This document shows positions 1 to 5,812 of a DNA stretch of 7,830 nt, piece by piece (position 1 is the first letter of the stretch; each line of letters starts with the position of its first letter). Origin of the DNA: Comamonas sp. (GTDB taxonomy: Bacteria; Pseudomonadota; Gammaproteobacteria; Burkholderiales; Burkholderiaceae_C); the NCBI GenBank assembly GCA_019236485.1, contig JAFAIY010000624.1, positions 1 through 7,830 of the forward strand, written 5' to 3'. A program made the translations under genes and the position numbers. A model generated the notes under the pieces. That model worked only from the letters and a program-made list of their open reading frames with translations. It ran no database searches and had not been told where the DNA came from.

Positions 1-1206
1 GGGACGCTTGTCGGTACGCTGCTCCACCGAACGGTTGAGCTGGGACAGCGCGATCACCGGGCACTGCAGCTCCTTGGCCAGCATCTTCAAGCCCCGGGAG
101 ATCTCGCCCAGCTCGGTGGCGCGGTTGTCGGAACTGGCCGCAGAGCCAGAGCCGCTCATCAGCTGCAGATAGTCGACCACGATGAGGCCGAGCTTGCCGC
201 ACTGGCGCGCCAGGCGCCGCGCATTGGCGCGCAGCTCCGTGGGAGACAGGCCCGGCGTCTCGTCGATATGCAGCGACACCGTGCGCAGCCGCTCTATGGC
301 CTCGGTCAGCCGCGGCCACTCGTCGTCGCTGAGCTTGCCGGTACGCAGATTGCCCTGGTTCACGCGGCCGATGGAGCCCACGATACGCACGGCCAGCTGG
401 GCCGCCCCCATTTCCATGGAGAAGATGGCGACCGGCAGGCCTTCGTTGAGCGCCACATGCTCGGCGATGTTCACCGCAAACGAGGTCTTGCCCATGGAAG
501 GACGCGCAGCCAGCACCACCATGTCGCCGGCCTGCAGGCCGCTGGTCATGCGGTCCAGATCGACGAAGCCCGTAGGCACGCCGGTCACGTCCATGGGGTT
601 GTCGGCCATTTCCTGGACCCGGTCCAGCAGATCCACCACCAGCGTATCCAGCGACTGGAAGCCCTGCTTGTTGCGCGCCCCCTCCTCGCCGATGGCCATG
701 ATCTTCTGCTCGGCCTCGTCGAGGATGCGCTCCACCGTCTTGCCCTGCTGGTTGAAGGCATTGGTCGCAATCTCGTCGCTGGCCGTCACCAGCTTGCGCA
801 GGATGGCGCGCTCGCGCACGATTTCCGCATAGCGGCGGATATTGCTGGCACTGGGCACGTACTGAGCCAGCTGGTTCAGATACATCAGGCCGCCGATTTC
901 CTCGGCCTTGCCTATGCCCTGCAGATGCTCGTAGACCGTGATCACGTCGGCGGGCTTGCTGGCATTGATCAGCTTGCCTATGGCCTCGTAGATCAGCTTG
1001 TGCTCGTGGCGGTAGAAGTCCCCGTCGGTGAGAAGATCGCCGACGCGGTCCCAGGCATTGTTGTCGAGCAGCAGGCCGCCGAGCACCGAGGACTCCGACT
1101 CCATAGAATGCGGCGGCACGCGCAGCTGCGCTACCTGCTGATCCGCAGGCGGCACCGGCGCGAAGGCATCATCTTCTAGATCGAGCGGGGGCATTACAGA
1201 CGACAT
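1..1206 (-). CDS. dnaB: Replicative DNA helicase DnaB (C-terminus cut by window edge)
   Basis: DnaB is the hexameric 5'-3' helicase that unwinds DNA at the replication fork and recruits primase. The 402 codons visible read without a stop to base 1, so roughly the last 60-70 residues of a usual ~460-470 aa protein are missing. The N-terminal helicase domain spans about residues 25-130 (it includes VPPHSMESESSVLGG, the usual DnaB opening), followed by a linker helix region at about 150-190 and a RecA-type ATPase domain from about 205. Visible motifs are Walker A ARPSMGKTS with Lys240, the FSMEM motif with the probable catalytic Glu265, and Walker B LIVVDYLQL with Asp345. ATG at 1206-1204 was chosen because AAGGAG (1216-1211) lies 4 nt upstream. 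A second in-frame ATG at codon 5 is possible but has a poorer site. The gene lies downstream of rplI on the same strand, but a terminator separates them. No inserted intein or loader domain is seen. Confidence 0.97.
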   Translation of the reverse strand, partial: MSSVMPPLDLEDDAFAPVPPADQQVAQLRVPPHSMESESSVLGGLLLDNNAWDRVGDLLTDGDFYRHEHKLIYEAIGKLINASKPADVITVYEHLQGIGKAEEIGGLMYLNQLAQYVPSASNIRRYAEIVRERAILRKLVTASDEIATNAFNQQGKTVERILDEAEQKIMAIGEEGARNKQGFQSLDTLVVDLLDRVQEMADNPMDVTGVPTGFVDLDRMTSGLQAGDMVVLAARPSMGKTSFAVNIAEHVALNEGLPVAIFSMEMGAAQLAVRIVGSIGRVNQGNLRTGKLSDDEWPRLTEAIERLRTVSLHIDETPGLSPTELRANARRLARQCGKLGLIVVDYLQLMSGSGSAASSDNRATELGEISRGLKMLAKELQCPVIALSQLNRSVEQRTDKRP

Positions 1207-1230
1207 GAGACTCCTTGGGGCAAGTTCTCC

Positions 1231-1259
1231 ATCGTAGCCGGAGGCGGCAACGACGTCAC
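1231..1259 (-). promoter_or_regulatory. Possible sigma-70 promoter of dnaB
   Basis: Read on the minus strand, GTGACG (1259-1254) and TACGAT (1236-1231) are separated by 17 nt. Each matches 4 of 6 bases of the -35 and -10 consensus. Transcription would start near 1224, leaving a leader of about 18 nt that still contains the AAGGAG ribosome site. The position makes sense because the operon terminator at 1315-1328 would otherwise deprive dnaB of transcript. The match is only moderate, and promoters of this quality also occur by chance. Confidence 0.4.
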
Positions 1260-1302
1260 CCTTGGGGGAACTAGAAAAACACCGGCGACGGCGGCATCGC
1301 CA

Positions 1303-1331
1303 GAAAACAAAAAACCGCCCGAAGGCGGCTT
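1303..1331 (-). terminator. Rho-independent terminator of the rpsF-rplI operon
   Basis: On the minus strand, CCGCC-TTCG-GGCGG forms a hairpin (arms 1328-1324 and 1319-1315). It can be extended by a G-U and A-T pairs and is followed directly by TTTTTTG and TTTT. The loop is a C(UUCG)G tetraloop, an exceptionally stable RNA loop. It lies 29 bases beyond the rplI stop codon and is oriented to end transcription of the ribosomal-protein operon. Confidence 0.9.
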
Positions 1332-1356
1332 CTTGCCAATTCAGAACAAGTCTGGA

Positions 1357-1809
1357 TTAGGAGTGGTCGCCGTACACGGAGACGGAGACTTCTGCAGACA
1401 CGTCAGTGTGCAGAGCCACCAGCACGGTAGCGTCGCCAACCATCTTCAGAGGACCGTTGGGCATGCGAACCTGTGCCTTGTGCACTTCGAAGCCTGCCTT
1501 TTGCAGCTCTTCGGCGATGTCGGCGTTGGTGATGGAACCAAACAGACGACCGTCAACGCCGGCCTTCTGAGTGATCTTCACGCTGGCGCCGTTGAGCTTT
1601 TCGCTCAGGGCTTGAGCGGCGGCCAGCTTCTCGGCAGCAGCCTTTTCCAGTTCGGCGCGCTTGGCTTCGAACTCGGCCTTGGCAACAGCCGTGGCGCGAC
1701 GGGCAGCGCCCGTGGGGATCAGGAAGTTGCGGGCGTAGCCGTCCTTGACCTTGACGATATCGCCCAGGTTACCCAGGTTCACAACCTTGTCGAGCAGAAT
1801 AACTTGCAT
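1357..1809 (-). CDS. rplI: 50S ribosomal protein L9 (bL9)
   Basis: The 150 aa protein has the normal bL9 length. The N-terminal rRNA-binding domain opens [19 protein letters not shown] and continues with [16 protein letters not shown], the L9 signature region. A long Ala/Glu/Lys-rich connecting helix follows at about residues 40-75, and a C-terminal domain (about 76-150) contains [10 protein letters not shown]9 binds 23S rRNA at the base of the L1 stalk and helps maintain reading frame. It is the last gene of the operon. AAGGAG (1822-1817) supports the ATG at 1809, and this site overlaps the TAA stop of rpsR (1823-1821), which suggests translational coupling. Nothing in it looks odd. Confidence 0.98.
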   Translation of the reverse strand: MQVILLDKVVNLGNLGDIVKVKDGYARNFLIPTGAARRATAVAKAEFEAKRAELEKAAAEKLAAAQALSEKLNGASVKITQKAGVDGRLFGSITNADIAEELQKAGFEVHKAQVRMPNGPLKMVGDATVLVALHTDVSAEVSVSVYGDHS

Positions 1810-1820
1810 GTTCGTGCTCC

Positions 1821-2102
1821 TTAGATCTTGTGCTGGTCAGAGTAGGGAACCAGAGCCAGGAAGCGAGCGCGCTTGATGGCAGTGTTCAGCTGACGCTGGT
1901 AGATGGCGCGCGTGCCGGTCAGGCGTGCGGGCACAATCTTGCCGTTTTCAGCGATGAAGTCACGCAGGGTGTCGACATCCTTGTAGTCGATTTCTTCGAC
2001 GCCGGCGACGGTGAAGCGGCAGAAGCGCTTGCGCTTGAACAGCAGCGACTGGGTGTTGCGCTTAGGACGCTTGTCCTTGTTGAATTTCTTGAACGTGGCC
2101 AT
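1821..2102 (-). CDS. rpsR: 30S ribosomal protein S18 (bS18)
   Basis: S18 sits in the platform of the small subunit and pairs with S6. The core shows the family features: [20 protein letters not shown], then [19 protein letters not shown], then [20 protein letters not shown]. At 93 aa it is about 18 residues longer than E. coli S18 (75 aa) because of a basic N-terminal extension beginning [16 protein letters not shown]. There is no other Met near the core, and AGAGG (2114-2110) lies 7 nt upstream of this ATG, so the extension appears real. I recall longer S18 proteins in this bacterial group, but this was not checked. The gene starts 18 nt after the priB stop, and its own stop is built into the rplI ribosome site. 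Confidence 0.98.
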   Translation of the reverse strand: MATFKKFNKDKRPKRNTQSLLFKRKRFCRFTVAGVEEIDYKDVDTLRDFIAENGKIVPARLTGTRAIYQRQLNTAIKRARFLALVPYSDQHKI

Positions 2103-2120
2103 TTCTGGACCTCTTGAAAA

Positions 2121-2411
2121 TTAGTTTTGTTGAATGTCCTGAATGTGCAAAACCAGCATCTTGCTGTTGCGCGGCGTGGCCAGAAAACCTTGAAAGGTCC
2201 ATTGGCTGCCGGGGGCCTGGCGGGCCAGCTTTTCAGCCAGCGGGCCAAAGGCAACAGCTTTGACAGATGCAGTGACGTTGCGCAGATTGCCTGCTTCCCG
2301 ATGCTGAGAACTGTGTTCAATCCTCACATCCAGGGCGGGCAGTCCGGCGGGCGTGTAGCGCAGAGCAGCTTGCTCGGCCAGTGTTCCCGTCAATACAACG
2401 CGGTTTTCCAC
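2121..2411 (-). CDS. priB: Primosomal replication protein PriB
   Basis: PriB is a small OB-fold protein that binds single-stranded DNA and stabilises PriA on stalled forks, so that DnaB can be reloaded. The 96 aa product aligns by eye with E. coli PriB: opening xENRVVLTGTLAEQ against TNRLVLSGTV, TPAGLPALDVRIEH against SPSGIPHCQFVLEH, then the shared EAG, WTFQGFLA against ITVQGFIS, and SKMLVLHIQDI against SKMVLHAEQI. Its location between rpsF and rpsR is the classic priB position. The start is a GTG at 2411. No ATG is available, an in-frame TGA lies upstream at 2444-2442, and a later TTG at codon 7 would remove conserved residues. The AAGGAG motif (2416-2411) abuts this GTG with no spacer. Initiation may therefore depend on ribosomes finishing rpsF 20 nt upstream. 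Confidence 0.93.
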   Translation of the reverse strand: MENRVVLTGTLAEQAALRYTPAGLPALDVRIEHSSQHREAGNLRNVTASVKAVAFGPLAEKLARQAPGSQWTFQGFLATPRNSKMLVLHIQDIQQN

Positions 2412-2416
2412 TCCTT
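2411..2416 (-). promoter_or_regulatory. Shine-Dalgarno motif overlapping the priB GTG start
   Basis: AAGGAG on the minus strand ends in the same G that begins the GTG start codon of priB. Normal spacing is 5-9 nt. Either the motif is not used as a ribosome site, or it holds terminating rpsF ribosomes for re-initiation. It is listed because it bears directly on the choice of start. Confidence 0.5.
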
Positions 2417-2431
2417 CAGAGTCTGGATGCT

Positions 2432-2794
2432 TTAAGCGTGCTCAGCCTGGTTGGCCTTGCGGGCTTCTTCGCGCTCAACGGTCTTCATCATGGCGGAAGC
2501 GGCGGTATCAGCCTTCTTCTTCTGCACGGTCAGGTGACGCAGCACAGCATCGTTGAACTTGAAGGCGTGTTCCAGTTCAGCCATCACAGCCTGGTCGGCT
2601 TCGATGTTCAGGCACAGGTAGTGGGCCTTGGCGAGCTTGTTGATCATGTAGGCCAGCTGACGGCGGCCCCAGTCTTCTTCGCGATGCACCTTGCCGCCAC
2701 CAGCGGCAATCATGCCCTTGTAGCGCTCCAGCATGGCGGGAACTTGCTCGCTTTGATCCGGATGGATCAACAAAACGATTTCGTAATGACGCAT
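2432..2794 (-). CDS. rpsF: 30S ribosomal protein S6 (bS6)
   Basis: S6 is a small-subunit platform protein that heterodimerises with S18. The 120 aa protein begins [19 protein letters not shown], the standard bS6 start, and contains [21 protein letters not shown] and [12 protein letters not shown], the conserved RNA-binding and beta-strand segments. The C-terminal tail is charged and Lys/Glu-rich, ending AEHA. ATG at 2794 was chosen over an upstream in-frame ATG at 2824. The 2794 codon has AAGGAG (2805-2800) 5 nt away and gives the family N-terminus, whereas the upstream one falls inside the leader hairpin. This is the first gene of the operon, with priB following after 20 nt. Confidence 0.98.
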   Translation of the reverse strand: MRHYEIVLLIHPDQSEQVPAMLERYKGMIAAGGGKVHREEDWGRRQLAYMINKLAKAHYLCLNIEADQAVMAELEHAFKFNDAVLRHLTVQKKKADTAASAMMKTVEREEARKANQAEHA

Positions 2795-2815
2795 ATCGAC
2801 TCCTTTTGGGAAAAC

Positions 2816-2845
2816 GCCGCCCACTGCGTCTTGAAGTGGTGCGGC
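2816..2845 (-). promoter_or_regulatory. Leader hairpin of the rpsF operon, candidate autoregulatory site
   Basis: In the minus-strand transcript, GCCGC and CCACT (2845-2841, 2839-2835) pair with AGTGG and GCGGC (2825-2821, 2820-2816). This gives ten base pairs with one bulged A (2840) and a 9-nt loop. The hairpin ends about 10 nt before the rpsF ribosome site. Feedback of S6 or S6:S18 on rpsF leaders is known in other bacteria, so the location is suggestive. I could not confirm the known S6:S18 motif, so the regulatory role is an inference. Confidence 0.55.
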
Positions 2846-2860
2846 AAGGCAAAACGTTAG

Positions 2861-2890
2861 ATTCTAGCCGAGTGCTCGACTGTCTGTACA
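2861..2890 (-). promoter_or_regulatory. Probable sigma-70 promoter of the rpsF-priB-rpsR-rplI operon
   Basis: On the minus strand TGTACA (2890-2885, 4 of 6 to TTGACA) and TAGAAT (2866-2861, 5 of 6 to TATAAT) are 18 nt apart. Transcription would begin near 2854, giving a leader of about 60 nt that contains the hairpin at 2816-2845. The -10 element is good and the -35 element is weak. Confidence 0.55.
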
Positions 2891-2985
2891 CTTGGGCCCG
2901 CATAAACCTGCACCGATCCCGGGTCAATGCGAGGCCGGGCCGCTTCTCATCGGCGGCTCCCGCCCACGTATTCCAGACCCGGGAA

Positions 2986-3023
2986 GACTGCAAATCCGAG
3001 CGGAAATTGCGCTTTTTGCAGTC
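2986..3023. repeat. Perfect 9-bp inverted repeat upstream of the grpE promoter
   Basis: GACTGCAAA (2986-2994) is repeated as its exact reverse complement TTTGCAGTC (3015-3023), with 20 bases between. A nested AGCG/CGCT pair lies inside (2999-3002 and 3010-3013). The arm centres are 29 bp apart, close to three helical turns. The repeat lies 16 bases before the -35 box of the grpE promoter. No T-tract follows on either strand, so it does not look like a terminator. It could be a binding site for a dimeric regulator, or chance. Confidence 0.6.
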
Positions 3024-3039
3024 CCGCGCTCTCACAAGG

Positions 3040-3067
3040 CTTGAAATAGACTCGGGTGAGCGCATCT
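3040..3067 (+). promoter_or_regulatory. Sigma-32 (heat-shock) type promoter of grpE
   Basis: CTTGAA (3040-3045), followed by A, exactly matches the sigma-32 -35 core. After 14 nt comes GCGCATCT (3060-3067), which fits the CCCCATNT -10 box at five of its seven defined bases. Spacing is within the known range. Transcription would start near 3074, about 36 nt before the grpE ATG. A sigma-70 reading (TTGAAA, 18 nt, TCTAGT) overlaps the same bases and could give basal expression. Confidence 0.7.
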
Positions 3068-3078
3068 AGTTCCTAGAT
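3064..3078. repeat. Short dyad over the grpE transcription start
   Basis: ATCTAG (3064-3069), three bases TTC, then CTAGAT (3073-3078) form a perfect inverted repeat. It overlaps the -10 box and the expected start site of the grpE promoter. This is a position where a bound repressor would block initiation. No known regulator site is recognised, and a 6-bp dyad could be coincidental. Confidence 0.5.
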
Positions 3079-3109
3079 TGTCCTAAGTTTTGCGAAACCT
3101 TCACCACCT

Positions 3110-3655
3110 ATGACCGAGAACAACAATCCCACCCCATTCAATGACGCCAGCCCTGAGGAAGTGGAGGCTGCCATGGCCGCCAACGCGTCGGACGAACTGG
3201 AGCGTCTGAAGGCTGAGCTCGAGGAACTCAAGACCAAGAGCAGCGACCTGGCCGATCAATACCTGCGTGCCAAGGCCGAAGCCGAAAACATGCGCCGCCG
3301 CGCCGAAGAGGATGTGGCCAAGGCCCGCAAGTTCGGCATCGAGAGCTTTGCCGAAAGCCTGCTGCCCGTGATCGACAGCCTGGACGCCGCCCTGTCCATC
3401 CAGAACGCCACGCCCGAGCAACTGCGCGAAGGCTCGGACGCCACGCTGCGCCAGCTGACCTCGGCACTGGAGCGCAACAAGGTGCTGGCCATCAACCCGC
3501 CCGCAGGCGAGAAGTTCGACCCCCACCACCACCAGGCCATCTCCATGGTCCCCGCAGACCAGCCCGCCAATACGGTGGTCAACGTGCTGCAAAAAGGTTA
3601 TGTGATCGCCGACCGCATTCTGCGCCCGGCCCTGGTCACCGTGGCCCAGGGCTGA
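3110..3655 (+). CDS. grpE: Nucleotide exchange factor GrpE
   Basis: GrpE is the dimeric co-chaperone that opens the DnaK nucleotide cleft to release ADP, and it also acts as a thermosensor. In the 181 aa protein, residues 1-25 look disordered. A long charged helix for dimerisation spans about 27-85, with [22 protein letters not shown] and [26 protein letters not shown] family sequence. The C-terminal beta domain (about 125-181) carries the GrpE signature [16 protein letters not shown] and [19 protein letters not shown]. The start is not certain. The ATG at 3110 has no Shine-Dalgarno sequence, while an in-frame ATG at 3173 (Met22) has GGAGG 5 nt before it. The longer form is given because Met22 would still leave the core intact and long N-termini are common in the family. 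The gene is first in grpE-dnaK-dnaJ, 118 nt before dnaK. Confidence 0.96.
   Translation: MTENNNPTPFNDASPEEVEAAMAANASDELERLKAELEELKTKSSDLADQYLRAKAEAENMRRRAEEDVAKARKFGIESFAESLLPVIDSLDAALSIQNATPEQLREGSDATLRQLTSALERNKVLAINPPAGEKFDPHHHQAISMVPADQPANTVVNVLQKGYVIADRILRPALVTVAQG
3163..3175 (+). promoter_or_regulatory. Internal ribosome site and alternative grpE start (Met22)
   Basis: GGAGG (3163-3167), five bases, then ATG (3173-3175) lie in the grpE reading frame. This is a much better initiation site than the annotated ATG at 3110, and it would give a 160 aa GrpE without the disordered first 21 residues. The GGAGG is also simply the coding sequence for Glu-Ala, so its use is unproven. Confidence 0.45.
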
Positions 3656-3705
3656 GCCGCAGGCTGCCAAACACGTCAGACGGGCGAAAATTGCGAGCGA
3701 TGACT

Positions 3706-3731
3706 CTTGAAGAGCAGGCCGACGCCCACAA
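3706..3731 (+). promoter_or_regulatory. Possible second sigma-32 promoter, in front of dnaK
   Basis: CTTGAA (3706-3711) is a perfect sigma-32 -35 core. After 12 nt comes GCCCACAA (3724-3731), which keeps the CCCA part of the CCCCATNT box but lacks the following T. Transcription would start near 3738, about 36 nt before dnaK. It would let dnaK be made at higher levels than grpE. The weak -10 and slightly short spacer limit confidence. Confidence 0.5.
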
Positions 3732-3773
3732 CTGACAAATCAAGCGAACATTCAACAAGTTACGGAGAGAAAA

Positions 3774-5711
3774 ATGGGAAAAATCATCGGTATTGACCTG
3801 GGCACCACCAATAGCTGCGTCGCCATCATGGAAGGGAACAACACCCGCGTGATCGAGAACAGCGAAGGGGCCCGCACCACCCCCTCCATCGTCGCCTATC
3901 AGGAAGACGGCGAGATTCTGGTCGGTGCTTCCGCCAAGCGCCAGGCCGTTACCAACCCCAAGAACACCATCTACGCCGCCAAGCGTTTGATCGGCCGCAA
4001 GTTCGACGAAGCCGAGGTGCAGAAAGACATCGGCCTGATGCCTTTCCAGATCATGAAGGCCGACAACGGCGACGCCTGGGTCCAGGTGCGCGACCAGAAG
4101 CTGGCTCCTCCCCAGATCAGCGCCGAAGTGCTGCGCAAGATGAAGAAGACCGCCGAGGACTTCCTGGGCGAGGCCGTGACCGAGGCCGTGATCACCGTGC
4201 CCGCCTACTTCAACGATGCCCAGCGCCAGGCCACCAAGGATGCGGGCCGCATCGCGGGCCTGGAAGTCAAGCGCATCATCAACGAACCCACGGCTGCGGC
4301 CCTGGCCTTCGGCCTGGACAAGGTCGGCAAGGGCGACCGCAAGGTGGCCGTGTATGACCTGGGCGGCGGCACTTTCGACGTCTCCATCATCGAAATCGCC
4401 GACGTGGACGGCGAAAAGCAGTTCGAAGTGCTGTCGACCAACGGCGACACCTTCCTGGGCGGCGAAGACTTCGACCAGCGCATCATCAACTACATCATCG
4501 ACGAGTTCAAGAAGGAACAGGGCGTCGACCTGTCCAAGGACGTACTGGCCCTGCAGCGCCTGAAGGAAGCCGCCGAAAAGGCCAAGATCGAGCTGTCGAA
4601 CTCGGCCCAGACCGACATCAACCTGCCCTATATCACGGCCGATGCCACCGGTCCCAAGCACCTGAACATCAAGCTGACCCGCGCCAAGCTGGAGTCGCTG
4701 GTGGAAGACCTGATCGAGCGCACCATCGCTCCCTGCCGCACGGCCATCAAGGACGCCGGCATCTCCGTGTCCGACATCAACGACGTGATCCTGGTCGGCG
4801 GCATGAGCCGCATGCCCAAGGTGCAGGAGAAGGTCAAGGAATTCTTCGGCAAGGATCCCCGCAAGGACGTGAACCCCGACGAGGCCGTGGCCGTGGGCGC
4901 TGCCGTGCAAGGCCAGGTGCTGGGCGGTGAGCGCTCGGACGTGCTGCTGCTGGACGTGACTCCGCTGTCCCTGGGCATCGAGACCCTGGGCGGCGTGATG
5001 ACCAAGATGATCAGCAAGAACACGACCATCCCCACCAAGTTCGCGCAGACCTTCTCGACGGCCGAGGACAACCAGCCCGCCGTGACCATCAAGGTGTTCC
5101 AGGGTGAACGCGAGATCGCCAGCGCCAACAAGCTGCTGGGCGAGTTCAACCTGGAAGGCATTCCGCCCGCCGGCCGCGGCGTGCCCCAGATCGAGGTGAG
5201 CTTCGACATCGACGCCAACGGCATTCTGCACGTGGGCGCCAAGGACAAGGCCTCGGGCAAGGAAAACAAGATCACCATCAAGGCCAACTCCGGTCTGTCC
5301 GAGGACGAGATCCAGAAGATGGTCAAGGACGCCGAGCTGAACGCGGCCGACGACAAGAAGAAGCTGGAGCTGGTCCAGGCCCGCAACCAGGGCGAAGCCG
5401 CTGTCCACAGCGTCAAGAAGAGCCTGGGCGAGCATGGCGACAAGCTCGATGCCGGCGAGAAGTCGGCCATCGAGGCCGCCGTGAAGGAGCTGGAAGAAGC
5501 CCTCAAGGGTGAAGACAAGGACGCCATCGACGCCAAGACCACGGCGCTGATGACCGTCAGCCAGAAGCTCGGCGAGAAGATGTACGCAGACGCTCAGGCC
5601 GCCACCGGCGGTGCCGAGGCCGCTGCCGCCGCAGGTGCATCGACCGCAAGCGCTGCCGCTGGCGACGACAACGTGGTTGATGCAGAAGTCAAGGAAGTCA
5701 AGAAGGACTAA
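3774..5711 (+). CDS. dnaK: Molecular chaperone DnaK (Hsp70)
   Basis: DnaK is the ATP-driven cytosolic chaperone that binds exposed hydrophobic peptides during folding, heat stress and disaggregation. The 645 aa length is close to E. coli (638). The nucleotide-binding domain (about 1-385) opens [20 protein letters not shown] and contains phosphate motif [10 protein letters not shown] (195-204, with Thr200 matching E. coli Thr199) and the adenosine-binding segment [12 protein letters not shown]. The interdomain linker DVLLLD is at 389-394. The substrate-binding domain follows, with [25 protein letters not shown] and [11 protein letters not shown] helical lid and an Ala/Gly-rich disordered tail end in [10 protein letters not shown], the equivalent of the E. 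coli EEVKDKK end. GGAG (3764-3767) supports the ATG. The gene is second of three and has a candidate heat-shock promoter of its own. No key residue is missing. Confidence 0.99.
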   Translation: MGKIIGIDLGTTNSCVAIMEGNNTRVIENSEGARTTPSIVAYQEDGEILVGASAKRQAVTNPKNTIYAAKRLIGRKFDEAEVQKDIGLMPFQIMKADNGDAWVQVRDQKLAPPQISAEVLRKMKKTAEDFLGEAVTEAVITVPAYFNDAQRQATKDAGRIAGLEVKRIINEPTAAALAFGLDKVGKGDRKVAVYDLGGGTFDVSIIEIADVDGEKQFEVLSTNGDTFLGGEDFDQRIINYIIDEFKKEQGVDLSKDVLALQRLKEAAEKAKIELSNSAQTDINLPYITADATGPKHLNIKLTRAKLESLVEDLIERTIAPCRTAIKDAGISVSDINDVILVGGMSRMPKVQEKVKEFFGKDPRKDVNPDEAVAVGAAVQGQVLGGERSDVLLLDVTPLSLGIETLGGVMTKMISKNTTIPTKFAQTFSTAEDNQPAVTIKVFQGEREIASANKLLGEFNLEGIPPAGRGVPQIEVSFDIDANGILHVGAKDKASGKENKITIKANSGLSEDEIQKMVKDAELNAADDKKKLELVQARNQGEAAVHSVKKSLGEHGDKLDAGEKSAIEAAVKELEEALKGEDKDAIDAKTTALMTVSQKLGEKMYADAQAATGGAEAAAAAGASTASAAAGDDNVVDAEVKEVKKD

Positions 5712-5750
5712 GCGCGGGCAGGTCCTGGCCTCAAACCATTGACCGCCTGC

Positions 5751-5784
5751 CGCCGCGCCGGGCCCCGATAGGGCTGGCGCGGCG
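5751..5784 (+). promoter_or_regulatory. Stable hairpin between dnaK and dnaJ
   Basis: CGCCGCGCC (5751-5759) pairs fully with GGCGCGGCG (5776-5784). Inside, GGCCC pairs with GGGCT (one G-U) around a CGATA loop, with one bulged G. It lies 39 bases after the dnaK stop and 28 before the dnaJ start. The bases after it (GTTCCTGTTCTC) are not a proper T-tract, so it is at best a weak terminator or attenuator. It could instead protect the 3' end of dnaK mRNA from exonucleases. Both roles are inferences. Confidence 0.6.
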
Positions 5785-5812
5785 TTCCTGTTCTCTCCGA
5801 CCGGAAATCCAG

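Larger units (their letters stand above)
2795..3109. other. Divergent intergenic region between rpsF and grpE
   Basis: This 315-base stretch without a protein gene separates the leftward ribosomal operon from the rightward heat-shock operon. From left to right it holds the rpsF ribosome site and leader hairpin (2816-2845), a leftward sigma-70-like promoter (2861-2890), a GC-rich middle with no recognised element (about 2895-2985), a 9-bp inverted repeat (2986-3023), a rightward sigma-32-like promoter (3040-3067) and a short dyad on the grpE start site (3064-3078). No CIRCE operator (TTAGCACTC with GAGTGCTAA) is present. Open frames here are short, have no family resemblance and are taken as chance. 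Confidence 0.85.

Noticed and set aside
268..1179. 303-codon plus-strand open frame (and a 216-codon one at 182-832) across the dnaB region
   Set aside because: Both are antisense to a clear DnaB frame with Walker A and B motifs, and neither has a recognisable domain or a convincing ribosome site.
2795..2824. Upstream in-frame ATG at 2824 as the start of rpsF
   Set aside because: It lies within the leader hairpin without a ribosome site, whereas ATG 2794 has AAGGAG at 5 nt and gives the normal S6 N-terminus.
2871..2878. GAGTGCTC as a possible half of a CIRCE/HrcA operator
   Set aside because: The left half TTAGCACTC is not found at the required 9-base distance, and the motif sits in the rpsF promoter spacer, not at grpE.
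2577..3065. 162-codon minus-strand frame reaching from the intergenic region into rpsF
   Set aside because: It is in a different frame from rpsF, its sequence is irregular with no domain, and it crosses the rpsF promoter and leader.
2806..3069. 87-codon plus-strand open frame in the rpsF-grpE intergenic region
   Set aside because: Its start is inside the rpsF ribosome site region, it runs over promoter elements, and its translation resembles no family. Probably chance.
3636..5435. 599-codon open frame antisense to dnaK
   Set aside because: It is low-complexity in His/Gly/Leu/Val/Asp, shows no family motif and lies wholly opposite a textbook dnaK. Long antisense frames opposite GC-rich Hsp70 genes are a known codon-bias artefact.
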